This document shows, piece by piece, positions 16,617 to 24,757 of a stretch of 64,000 bases of DNA. Where the stretch lies: positions 439,696 through 503,695 of the forward strand of contig KQ965742.1 of NCBI GenBank assembly GCA_001574975.1, in the 5' to 3' direction. Every line of letters starts with the position of its first letter. The first letter of the stretch is position 1. The position numbers and the translations under genes are program-made. Under the pieces are notes generated by a model. That model had not been told where the DNA came from. It searched no databases and saw only the letters and a list, made by a program, of their open reading frames with translations. This stretch comes from Gonapodya prolifera JEL478. Its lineage: Eukaryota; Monoblepharomycota; Monoblepharidomycetes; Monoblepharidales; Gonapodyaceae.

Positions 16617-17630
16617 ATGCCATCCCCTGTGTCTGCTCGTGAACGACTCTACGCTAGCTGTCGCTACCTTCGCCATGAAAAGGGCTTATCTATTCCTGAT
16701 CTGCAAAAGACCTACTCAATTTGTAGAAGAACCGTCTTCAACTGGCTGGCCACGAAACCAGGGGGCGGTGATCGACCTGAAGAGAAGCCTACAGGTAAAC
16801 GACCAAAGTGTAGCAGTGATGTAGAGGAGGTGGAGTGTCGGTGGATGTGTGAAGACGTCGTGCGACGTCAAATAGATTGTGTAGATATGGTTCGCGATTG
16901 GTACGGTGTCACAATATCTCACAAGACCGTCTCCGACATACTGAGGCGCCATGATGTGACAAAAAAGACGGTCTCATATTCGTTCTGCGAGCAGGAAGGC
17001 CGGCAGGAGAATGTGCGCCTGTTCCAGGAGACCATGCAGTCCGTATTCAAGCAGACGTGGGCCGCAATGGATGGATGCGAATTCTATCTCAACGAGACGC
17101 CTCGGTTCCGCTATTCCAAAAAGGGAACTCCAGTCGTGGCAGACCGTCCAAAGGGCCGTGGAGATTATTACGTCCTCTTTCTCTGCATCCGGTCCACGCC
17201 ACAGGACGCCGAAGAACATACGCCGGTCGTTGCCTGGACCGTCTACCCCACATACGCAAACGCCCAACGCTTCAAGGCTTTTCTCGAGCGTGGCATTGGT
17301 TCACCTCCGAACTTGCGAAAGATCACTCGCCCTCGTAATCGTTCGGTTTTGAATCCAGTGGCACAATCACGCGACAAGGGAAAGAGTAAGACGAAACCCG
17401 GTATTGTGAACGCTGCAGGAGGACCGAACGACCTCATATCGGAGGATGGATCCAAGGGGCAAGCTGGTCCGTCGAGCCTTGTCGTCAGAGATCGCAGAGT
17501 GGCAGCCATCGCGGCAGACGCCGCACTTGCACAAAGACTTCAGGATGCCGAAATAGAGGATGTTGCGGTGCACGACGTTGATATCGATCGCAAGTGGGCA
17601 ATTACATGGAGCAGATTCGGAAGGGTCTGA
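16617..17630 (+). CDS. IS630/Tc1-mariner-type transposase, incomplete catalytic domain
   Basis: The protein is about 337 residues from the ATG at 16617; an upstream in-frame ATG at 16533 is less likely. Residues 5-45 (ERLYASCRYLRHEKG, then IPDLQKTYSICRRTVFNWL) form a first helix-turn-helix. Residues 75-115 (CVDMVRDWYGVTISHKTVSD) form a second one, the paired arrangement of this superfamily. The first catalytic Asp is D152 in WAAMDGCEFYLNETPRFRYS, matching the FxDE-gfxxxxxRyg-kG block of IS630/mariner enzymes. After KAFLERGIG (about residue 228) the expected second block, with its LDNA-H motif and the final acidic residue, is missing. A basic, Gly/Ser-rich tail with one Ala/Gln helix (ALAQRLQDAE) replaces it. 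It therefore cannot be a self-sufficient transposase. It could be a DNA-binding accessory or a truncated remnant. Confidence 0.66.
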   Translation: MPSPVSARERLYASCRYLRHEKGLSIPDLQKTYSICRRTVFNWLATKPGGGDRPEEKPTGKRPKCSSDVEEVECRWMCEDVVRRQIDCVDMVRDWYGVTISHKTVSDILRRHDVTKKTVSYSFCEQEGRQENVRLFQETMQSVFKQTWAAMDGCEFYLNETPRFRYSKKGTPVVADRPKGRGDYYVLFLCIRSTPQDAEEHTPVVAWTVYPTYANAQRFKAFLERGIGSPPNLRKITRPRNRSVLNPVAQSRDKGKSKTKPGIVNAAGGPNDLISEDGSKGQAGPSSLVVRDRRVAAIAADAALAQRLQDAEIEDVAVHDVDIDRKWAITWSRFGRV

Positions 17631-17763
17631 CGGTGAAGAAGACGACACAGACGAAGACGACAACGTGAGCGCCTTCAATTGAGCCCGTTTCTCTTGGGCT
17701 GTTTTGAATCGCAGTCGTCTTGTATAGCTTGACCAGCTTCCTCGATCTTCTGGTGGACATTCT

Positions 17764-18171
17764 ATGACTGAAACAATCACCCAGCCGGAGCAACTGCTCC
17801 AATCAGACGAGAATAAATCGACAGACGTTACACCATTCGAAAGCACTGACGGTGTACTGCGAAACTGCAAAGTCTGCAAGAGAACCTTGACACTCGGGAA
17901 ACAAGGGCAGACATTCTGCAGCATAAAGTGCAAAAACGCACTCGACAGGGAGATGCTCGTAAAGTGCTTGCACTGCGACCCAACACCATGTTCACAGACA
18001 GGGCTGCTGAAGTGGAAGGGCTACTGCACGAAACATGCTCATATGTCTCGCGCGGCCCTTTGCTCGTGTTTGAGAGGTGCGGCGCTCTACGGTCCGAACA
18101 AGGATGTGTGCTATTGGTGCGATCAAATGCGGCGAAAAGGTGAGGCAAAGTTGAAGGCCAAGAAGCGTTAA
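17764..18171 (+). CDS. Small CxxC-rich zinc-binding protein of the island
   Basis: This 135-residue frame is Cys-rich after an acidic N-terminus. It has five Cys pairs: NCKVCK, FCSIKC, VKCLHC, LCSC and VCYWC, with His residues between them (TKHAH). Pairs spaced this way usually bind two or three zinc ions. The FCSIKC segment resembles FCS/MYM-type zinc fingers seen in transposon-derived proteins. The tail (KGEAKLKAKKR) is basic and could act as a nuclear signal. It lies 133 bp after the transposase frame and shares its direction. I know no exact family. A role in DNA or RNA binding for the element is inferred only from the zinc-finger look and the location. Confidence 0.5.
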   Translation: MTETITQPEQLLQSDENKSTDVTPFESTDGVLRNCKVCKRTLTLGKQGQTFCSIKCKNALDREMLVKCLHCDPTPCSQTGLLKWKGYCTKHAHMSRAALCSCLRGAALYGPNKDVCYWCDQMRRKGEAKLKAKKR

Positions 18172-18219
18172 TGTTTTAGAATAATGATCAACACAATTCG
18201 GTCGACTGTGCAGATGGCA

Positions 18220-19240
18220 CAAAGAGTGCGACAAAGGGTACCAAGAAAAAGACCAAAGCAGCGGCAAAGATTGAGTTTACGGACGAACAGATCGATGCCG
18301 CGGCTTGTCTTACTGTGACAGACACGAAAACGGAGTTCGCGACAGTGACAGTACTCAGAAATCGCGGGCTTCCGCTCTCATTGGGGCGTCACACTACGGC
18401 CGAGAGCAAACCAGATGTGCGGACGACAGCAATAGCGGGCAACTACGGCGTCAGGCCCGTTATCGGAAGAGCAGTTTGCAGAGCTCTGGTCGAGCTATAC
18501 ATGCTGCGACCTTCGCTCAAGTTCATCATGAATATGATCACATGCCTTGGATTTGAAAGCGGAGTCCTTCAGAGGTTCATGGAGCGCGTTGGCCTTGTAG
18601 ACCAAGATTTGGAGACCGACCTCTGGATCTTGGCAGAGGATCTCGACTCTCGGCTCTTTCGTCGGTGGAGCAGATCGTCAACCACTCGGGTATCAACTCT
18701 CGCTGGCAGGCGGACATTGTTCGCGAGCTCGGTTCAGTTAAAAACGTTTTAGGACCACACGGAGCGCACCTCTTGACCCGAGCGGTGAGGCGCGTCATCC
18801 CAGAGACGATGATTCCTATGAGAGAGTCCACGACGGCGCTGCTTCTGGGCTCCAGAACCAGATATAGAGATGAGTATCGGAGGTCTCTCGAAGTCCCTCC
18901 TGAACTTGGCTTGCCGTCACTGGCGTCCAACGGTATTGACAACAGGGCGCCCAAACGTCAACAGCAGGAAGCAGGAACGGAGTGCGTTATGGAGCGAGCC
19001 AACGCCGTTGTGGACGCCTTACGTCACTGTATGAGGAAGGGCCAGCACAAGTACGACGGTCCACTCACTGTGGAGAAGACGTCGCGGCTTTCCGAGGTAC
19101 CATTCGAGGATGAGGCAAAGTTCATCTTTAAAAAGCATGCAGAGATGAATGGAAGAGGAGGCGGTGGTGGGAAAGGCAGAGGAAAGGGGGAGACGAAAGC
19201 CAAGAAGCTGCACAAGACGGAACGAGGACAGCAATTTTAA
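18220..19240 (+). CDS. Unrecognised island protein, Lys-rich start and helical body, in two frames
   Basis: An open stretch starts after a gtgcag acceptor-like site with a Lys-rich segment (TKGTKKKTKAAAKIEFTDEQ) and continues to ELYMLRPSLKFIMNMITCLG near 18.65 kb. A second frame (about 18,650-19,240) then carries SVEQIVNHSGINSRW, RRVIPETMIPMREST and a C-terminal Gly/Lys/Arg tail (GRGGGGGKGRGKGETKAKK). No clean splice site explains the switch near 18.66 kb, so it is either decay or an assembly error. The composition is mainly helical with a basic tail, as in nucleic-acid-binding proteins. I recognise no domain. It could be the N-terminal part of the same large protein whose nuclease domain lies at 23.5-23.95 kb, or a separate gene. 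Confidence 0.38.
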
Positions 19241-19718
19241 GTTGTGGTTCTACACGGCCGTGGAGCAAGGAACGGCCATTGCAAACATTCCTCCAAAAGG
19301 TGTGCACCTCGTGGAGTACAGGTGCAGGTTGTGCAACAGGGCCTACCACGCTTCCGATTCGGCGCCGGACGGAAACGTGATCGCAATGGGAGGGAGCAGA
19401 TACGAGAACTGCGACGCCTTGTTGTATCTCGTTCATTGGACACGCAATCTGGTGGCGCAGATTGCTAACGCAAGCCTGCTGGAGGAATCCGCAGAGAACT
19501 TGGAAGGAGAAAGTTGTACCGCCCGCGACAATGGCGGCAATTCCGGCAATGGTGACAAGGATGGGAGCGACAATGAATACACCGATGATGGACACAGTGA
19601 TGACGATGGTGACGCGTCAATTTCCCGTCGGAAGTGGCCGGAATCGACCATCGTTACCTCCCTTGATGAGAGGATGCCCATTCGACAAGAGACATGCCGG
19701 AATGGAAGCAGCTTGTAA
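19149..19718 (+). CDS. Unrecognised island frame with a Cys pair and an acidic tail
   Basis: The useful part begins near 19,220 with DSNFKLWFYTAVEQGTAI and includes VEYRCRLCNRAYH, a CxxC followed by His that could be half of a zinc site. A strongly acidic Gly/Asn/Asp run follows (GNGDKDGSDNEYTDDGHSDD). The first 25 codons overlap the Gly/Lys-rich tail of the previous frame and are probably not translated from this ATG. I recognise no family. It may be an exon of a longer island gene rather than a protein on its own. Confidence 0.3.
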   Translation: MEEEAVVGKAEERGRRKPRSCTRRNEDSNFKLWFYTAVEQGTAIANIPPKGVHLVEYRCRLCNRAYHASDSAPDGNVIAMGGSRYENCDALLYLVHWTRNLVAQIANASLLEESAENLEGESCTARDNGGNSGNGDKDGSDNEYTDDGHSDDDGDASISRRKWPESTIVTSLDERMPIRQETCRNGSSL

Positions 19719-21673
19719 AGAACACCCGACGCAATGTTCGTCTTGTCAAGGACATGACGTACCTGTTCTTGAAGTACTTCATCGTGGAGCACCCGGAAGA
19801 CACACCTTTCCCAGAGTTTTCTGCCAAGGTTCTTTCGCACGTCGCTCGAGCAGGTATGTCAAAAACCCCGCTCCTCTTCTCTTCGAGTTTGTGGACTTAT
19901 CTCACGATTATGTGTGTCATGTTTCCTCTTTTCTTTGGGGTGCTTACCTAGCTTGAAGGAAGTGCCCAAAGCCCCTGTCCGGTTCAACGTAGGAGAATGG
20001 GCCAAGGCGCCCGGGTTCAAAAACCTAAGCATCGCATTCCAGGAGGATCTTGGCTGGACTACCGCGGAACATGTTCCTCCGCCCCTGTTTGGAACTATCG
20101 CCAGAAACTGGAGCACCAAGCAGTGCAACCTCACCAGGAAGCACATCGTCGCTATCCTGCAGGGTTTAGTTGCCATCGCACTCAACGAAAATTGATCCAC
20201 AAGCCGTACCACGTCGTTTTGAAAAAGTCGCTGGCAGAGCGCTCTGAACAAGGAGGCGGACTTCTTTGGCTCCCCTACGTAAAAGGGAAGACCATCACGC
20301 TGAACATTGTGACAGGGAGAGCGCTCGCCAACAGGATCGCCGGGGCGAAGGCCAGCATCGGCCTGACAGAAGCCATTCCCGAGTGGAAGAAACTGAACAA
20401 CCACCTACACGAGTACATCCCGGTCCTCCGTAAGGCTTCACGGGCGTACGCAGGTGCCAAGAGAGCTCTCGGTGCGCACGTGGAAACTCTACGAGTCTTG
20501 AAGGGAGCAGTCGACCTCTCCTTCAAGGGATTTGTCAATCGGGAGGATCAGTTTGCTGTCGGAAAAGTGTTTGACGGCAAAGGAAAGCTCTTGGAACGAC
20601 TGGCGGGATTCCTTGGTCGGGAACTCGCGCGATTCTTGGCGGATGTGACCAGACCTGTCGGCCGCGCGCAGTTTGTTGCGCTTTTGGGCAGCGTTTCCCA
20701 GGATCTGGCTGAGAAAGCCAAGCTTCGATTTGTCAGAGAGATCACAAAGGGAGTTGACGAGATCGCTTCCAGGGACCGAGCGCGAGCCAACGCAGTTGCG
20801 CTGTTGGTACTGAGGTTCTTGGGCAGGCAACCGGGATCCGACTGCTTCATCAAGCTTGTCACGGACGGGTTCTTCATCGCGACGAAGGCAACAAAAACGG
20901 AACATACGACCAACGACATGGAGGTCGTTGTTGTCTCCGGGGTCTCTGAGCAGCCGCCGGCAGAGGCTGCTAATGGAGATGCAGATGTTGCCACCGACAC
21001 GCCAGATTCATTGCCGACAAAAATTGAAGAGGTGGCCAACATGATGCGGGCAGCAGCACGAAGAGACAACAACTCTCGGTTCGCATCAGCAATTCCAAAG
21101 GCCAAGAAACGTCCACGAGAGAGAGATAGCCTTGCCGAACCGGAGATGGACAGGGAGGATGTGGGTGCAAACGATGAGGCACAAGCTTGGACGTCGTCGT
21201 GGAAACGCCGCAAAAGGGACGGTAGCGGCGGCCAAGTCGGCTCCAGAGGAAGTGAGATTCGAGACACACTTCCATTCCGGATTAGGAAAGTTGTGCGCTC
21301 TCTTCTCTCGAGCACGGCGAGGAAAGCGATAAAGGGCACTCCAGTAGACCAACACGAACTGTTCATTCGAGGCGTTCTGCGCGCCGTCGCAGACAAGCGC
21401 GCGGAACTCGAATCGGGACCCTGGAAGGATTTTTTCGAGGCGGTGAAACCGGGAATAGCTCGGCAAGCGGAAAGGTTCTTGACGACCGCGGCTGGTACAA
21501 AGATGACAGCCGCAATTGTCGCCAGTGTAGCGCGCGCAAGGAGCACCTTTGAGAGGCAAGGAGCCTCGCTCGCGGTGTTGGAGACGACTGCGACAACATA
21601 CGGCACGGTCGACCTGGAGGAAAGAGCAAAATACGAGGCGGTGTACGACGAGCTCCAGAAAGCGAAGAACTAA
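19694..21673 (+). CDS. Long helical island protein, possible N-terminal lobe of the Fanzor-like protein
   Basis: A first exon-like piece has MPEWKQLVKNTRRNVRLVKD and KYFIVEHPEDTPFPEF. It is followed by an intron with plausible signals (gtatgt at about 19,853, cctag near 19,951) and then KEVPKAPVRFNVGEWAKAP. After a frame switch near 20.19 kb comes the longest open frame of the island, running to 21,673: mostly amphipathic helices with many Lys/Arg/Glu, an acidic linker, a nuclear-signal-like cluster (WKRRKRDG) and a final helical block ending YDELQKAKN. TnpB and Fanzor proteins begin with a helical recognition lobe upstream of the RuvC domain. The position fits that role, but I see no signature motif, so the link is inferred. 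If all these parts belong to one protein it would exceed 1,300 residues, larger than usual Fanzor proteins. Confidence 0.4.
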
Positions 21674-21684
21674 AAGAACACACA

Positions 21685-22850
21685 AAGACGTCGTGACACG
21701 GAGAAGGTCGCAAGTGGCTGCCGGGCGAGCTCTGAGACAGCCCACTCCGTACCGAAGATGTGTTAGAGCTCTTCGATCCCTGGTGGAGAGGAGGGTGCGA
21801 GGAATTTTGGATGCGAATCCTGCAGAAATCAAGCACGTCGAGGAGATCTTTGGAAGGCAAACAACGACGTGGGTCTGTGCGAGCCAAGTCGTCGCGCATG
21901 ATCACACAGGGGACGGACAACATGTGCCATTCAATGTCCGGCAGCGTGGGGAGCTCAGGACGCTCAACAAGACACTTGTCAGGGCGGTGCTCGACGATGC
22001 TCGACGTGGAGGAAATCGCTTTCTGGACAAAGGAAGCTTTCGGGAACCTTGGGTACTGGGGAGCTTCTTGTGAGCGTTTCTCGAAGGGAGGCCCTCGCGA
22101 CACTTGTCCAAGGAGTCACCGAGCTGATGGCGCCGTTTTGCGCGAGCCTCGAGCTGAAAAAGTTGGACCAAGGGGAAGCAGACCGTCTTCTACGGGACGT
22201 GCGTGAATCTTCCACGAAGAAGACAGAATGTGACCAAGATGTCCGGACAGATCTGAAAGGGATCCAAAGGATGACCGAGATGACGACTCTCATGTAATCG
22301 TGCCAACGGAGGTGAATTTCATCTTTGAACACCGGTTCGCATATCGATAAGCCTAACAATTATTGCATTCCTCAAGGTTCCCGAAGGTCAGCCACGACGT
22401 GAACATCACCGTCGTCGCCGTCGTCGCGAGAGGTTTGTCGTCGCGCCGCACCCGAGCAACGGTCCCAGCACGTTTCGTATTGACGGCGCCGTCGAATACT
22501 GGCTCTTGAGAAGGACAATGCACTTTCGGAACCTGAAACGTTCGACGTATGAAGCGAACAAGGATCTCCTGCGCTCGTACCTCTGGAATTGCAACGTGCT
22601 GACTACGGTTCGGTCCAGGAACTTTGAGCCATGTCGTTTGCGGTTTCGCAGCGTCGTTGTCAGGGCACGTGACAATGCCTCGTCGAAAGGAGCCGCGTTT
22701 CGAGGCGGCGGCACGCAGAGAGAAACAGAATCGAGCAGAACAAGAGGACCCTTTTGACCATCCGGCAAGATCCGTTTTTCAGGAGAGGTACCAGGCGCAG
22801 AGCGCACTCCCAAGGACGAAGGGAGATGGACAGGAGCTCTCCACTCTACC
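21685..22850 (+). other. Frame-switching stretch linking the helical protein and the Fanzor nuclease domain
   Basis: Several overlapping plus-strand frames cross this segment, none long. Pieces that look protein-like are RCVRALRSLVERRVRGILD and RTLNKTLVRAVLDDARRG (about 21.75-22.03 kb), REALATLVQGVTELMAPF (about 22.09-22.3 kb) and TFRIDGAVEYWLLRR (about 22.47-22.52 kb). The last piece sits where Fanzor proteins often have an F-x-x-DG-beta segment before RuvC. Between 22,298 and 22,380 a short gap could be an intron (ending cctcaag). I read this as an eroded or intron-split middle of the Fanzor-like gene. Confidence 0.35.
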
Positions 22851-23956
22851 GTGGAGACCGGCGAGGTGATCCGGTACTGGGACGCCAACAGAGGTCAGGT
22901 GAATGACAAGTTCAACCGACCGAACGTGTCGGTGCGGCTGCTCCCCGAGACGGAGCAGGGAAAAAGGAACGCCATGGGAGAGAAGTCGAGCGTCGAGCGG
23001 AACATCGCTTACTTTACCGAGATGCGGCTACCGGACGGCTCGATAAAGCAGACCGAGATGACCAATCCCAAGTCTGAGGACGTGGAAGTGCACAGACGCA
23101 TTACGACAAAGGGCTTCCACCACGACAGCGGCCACAACTACGCAGCGTGGGTTGCGGACGCGATGAGGACGCTCTCTAAACTCGGAGATGATGCGTCCGT
23201 CGAGGATGCGGCGCGGAGGATCACGTCTGGCTCACTGAAGGCGGAAGGATGGAAGAAAGAGAAGAAGAGGGTTTTGGAGGCCGCGGCGGACGCCGGGGAG
23301 AGCGCCAGGGTGGAGGCCTGGGCCTCTGGCCTGGCAACTCGCCGGACGGCTCAGCCTGGTGGGATGCGGGACTATGTCCGCGCTATCGGCCCTCACTGGA
23401 CTTGGAGAAGGACCTTTGCCGACCACCCAATCTTCCACAGGGCAAATTCCGCACCTACGAGCAGTCACAACGGGTCATCAGAGAAACGATAAGACGACAC
23501 GTTTTTGACCCTATCGTGGAAATGCTCAGGGAGGGCATAGAGGTCACCCGTGTCAAGCTGGTGTATGGAGGAGCCAACTTCAGCTCTACTTCCCGAGGGC
23601 ACGCTCCGTCTGTTGACAGGCGTTTCATTGGCAAGGACGGCCGGCAGATAGTACGAGTGGTTGAAGTGATTTTCGAACTGCTCGAGGAGTATCACTCTTC
23701 GGCTTTGTGCTCGTGCTGTCACGGGTATGCCGAGCCCGTGACCGTGACCAATTTCGAGCTGCATGACACTGTCAAGCGGCGCAGGAGGCCGTGGGGTCTC
23801 AAGAAGTGCACGAGGTGTGGGATCGTCTTCAACAGGGACCACAACGCGGTTCGGAATATGGAGTACATCTACCTGTTCCGACAGATGACCGGACACCGAC
23901 CGCCCGGTTACCGCGTTCCTCCATCGGGAGACATATCCTGGCGCTCAGTCGCCTGA
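22851..23956 (+). CDS. Fanzor (eukaryotic TnpB-like) RuvC nuclease domain, probably defective
   Basis: Fanzor proteins are RNA-guided DNA endonucleases related to TnpB and Cas12, carried by eukaryotic transposons. The 3' part (about 23,420-23,956) has the expected order: FRTYEQSQRVIRETIRRHV, a central beta segment VKLVYGGANFSS, the RuvC-II region with Glu in LLEEYHSSALCSCCHG, the zinc ribbon (CSCC, then KKCTRCG) and RuvC-III Asp in FNRDHNAVRNM, then a short tail to 23,956. Upstream, in another frame (22,851 to about 23,400), is RNIAYFTEMRLPDG followed by RRITTKGFHHDSGHN, which corresponds to the segment after RuvC-I. There the usual DPG reads KSS (GEKSSVERNIAYF), so the first catalytic Asp seems lost. 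The frame change near 23.4 kb has no good splice explanation. Family call is good; activity is unlikely. Confidence 0.72.
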
Positions 23957-24109
23957 GGACAGACTCTCTTTTTCAGACTTTCCGAAGATTCAGTTGGTAC
24001 TCCTTTTGGGTTGAGAGACCGCTGATAGTAGATTTAGCCGATATAGTGCATTGGGTTTTGTACCACGGCTTCGGTTGATTCAGATATGCTAATATAAACC
24101 ATCAAGTCA

Positions 24110-24535
24110 TTAGTATAATGTCTGTTTTGAGTCCATTTTAGATGGGTTGCCCGGTAGAGGCTCCCATTGGAATCGTTTGAGGATCGGTGGGCAAAAGTGA
24201 TATTGATGAAATGATCTCCGTGAACGTTGAGCTGGGGAGGCAGCGGGAGGTGGTACGGTCACACTTTGAAGAGGTGACGATTCTCCCAATTCCAGCATTT
24301 CGTCGATCCATTCGACCGTTACAGTATCATGTTCGTCTGCCTTTTGTAATGGAAACTCTGCATCTGTGGGATAAATGCGCATTCGCTTCTTTTTCAAGCG
24401 CTCGTCTTCCCACGAATTGATGAGCAGCAGGAGCAGTAAGATAATGACAACAAGTGTAAGCGAGATTATGAACGCTGTCAACACTGTTTCAATTTCAACG
24501 TTATCGACGTGTTCCGGACTCGACAGTGCGAGCAT
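24110..24535 (-). CDS. Small single-pass membrane protein of unknown function
   Basis: The frame gives 141 residues. After a short extracellular or lumenal start (MLALSSPEHVDNVEIETV) comes one strong transmembrane helix of about 25 residues rich in Ile, Leu and Val (from LTAFIISLT to LLLLLLINSW). A basic juxtamembrane patch (ERLKKKRMRIYP) follows, which suggests that the C-terminal part faces the cytosol. The tail has acidic and Pro/Ser-rich stretches. No family is recognised. It lies downstream of UTP4 in the same direction and just past the right end of the Fanzor island. An upstream exon is possible, because the region to 24,757 contains intron-like sequence. Confidence 0.5.
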   Translation of the reverse strand: MLALSSPEHVDNVEIETVLTAFIISLTLVVIILLLLLLINSWEDERLKKKRMRIYPTDAEFPLQKADEHDTVTVEWIDEMLELGESSPLQSVTVPPPAASPAQRSRRSFHQYHFCPPILKRFQWEPLPGNPSKMDSKQTLY

Positions 24536-24757
24536 CTGTTCTCATTACTCTTGTCAGTGAGATTTGTACGTATGTACTTTTCAGAATGATGAGACTCACT
24601 TGTAACTGATCGCGTCAGATCAAAAAGAAGCACGCGTATGGATTCTTCAACTATTTTGAACTTTTGTTTGTTGGCATCATCTCCCACGCCACAAGGCACA
24701 AACCAACCCAGAAAAGGTAGTAATATTGCAGTGATTACGAATGGATTCCATTCGCCA

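Larger units (their letters stand above)
16617..24050 (+). mobile_element. Fanzor-bearing DNA transposon-like island
   Basis: This stretch carries at one end an IS630/Tc1-mariner-type transposase fragment and at the other a Fanzor C-terminal nuclease domain. Between them are plus-strand frames with no housekeeping match. Fanzor proteins are eukaryotic relatives of TnpB, known to travel in several DNA transposon families, including mariner types, and to be common in chytrid genomes. That context fits. All genes in the island point the same way. I looked for terminal inverted repeats and a target-site duplication near 16,430-16,620 and 23,960-24,110 and found none I trust, so the ends are approximate. 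The reading frame switches several times (near 18.65, 19.2, 19.7, 20.2, 21.7 and 23.4 kb). At least one of these looks like an intron (about 19,853-19,951), and others look like decay. The element is therefore probably an ageing copy. Confidence 0.68.

Noticed and set aside
16430-24110. Terminal inverted repeats and target duplication for the Fanzor island
   Set aside because: Short shared words near the two ends are no better than chance, so no ends were called.
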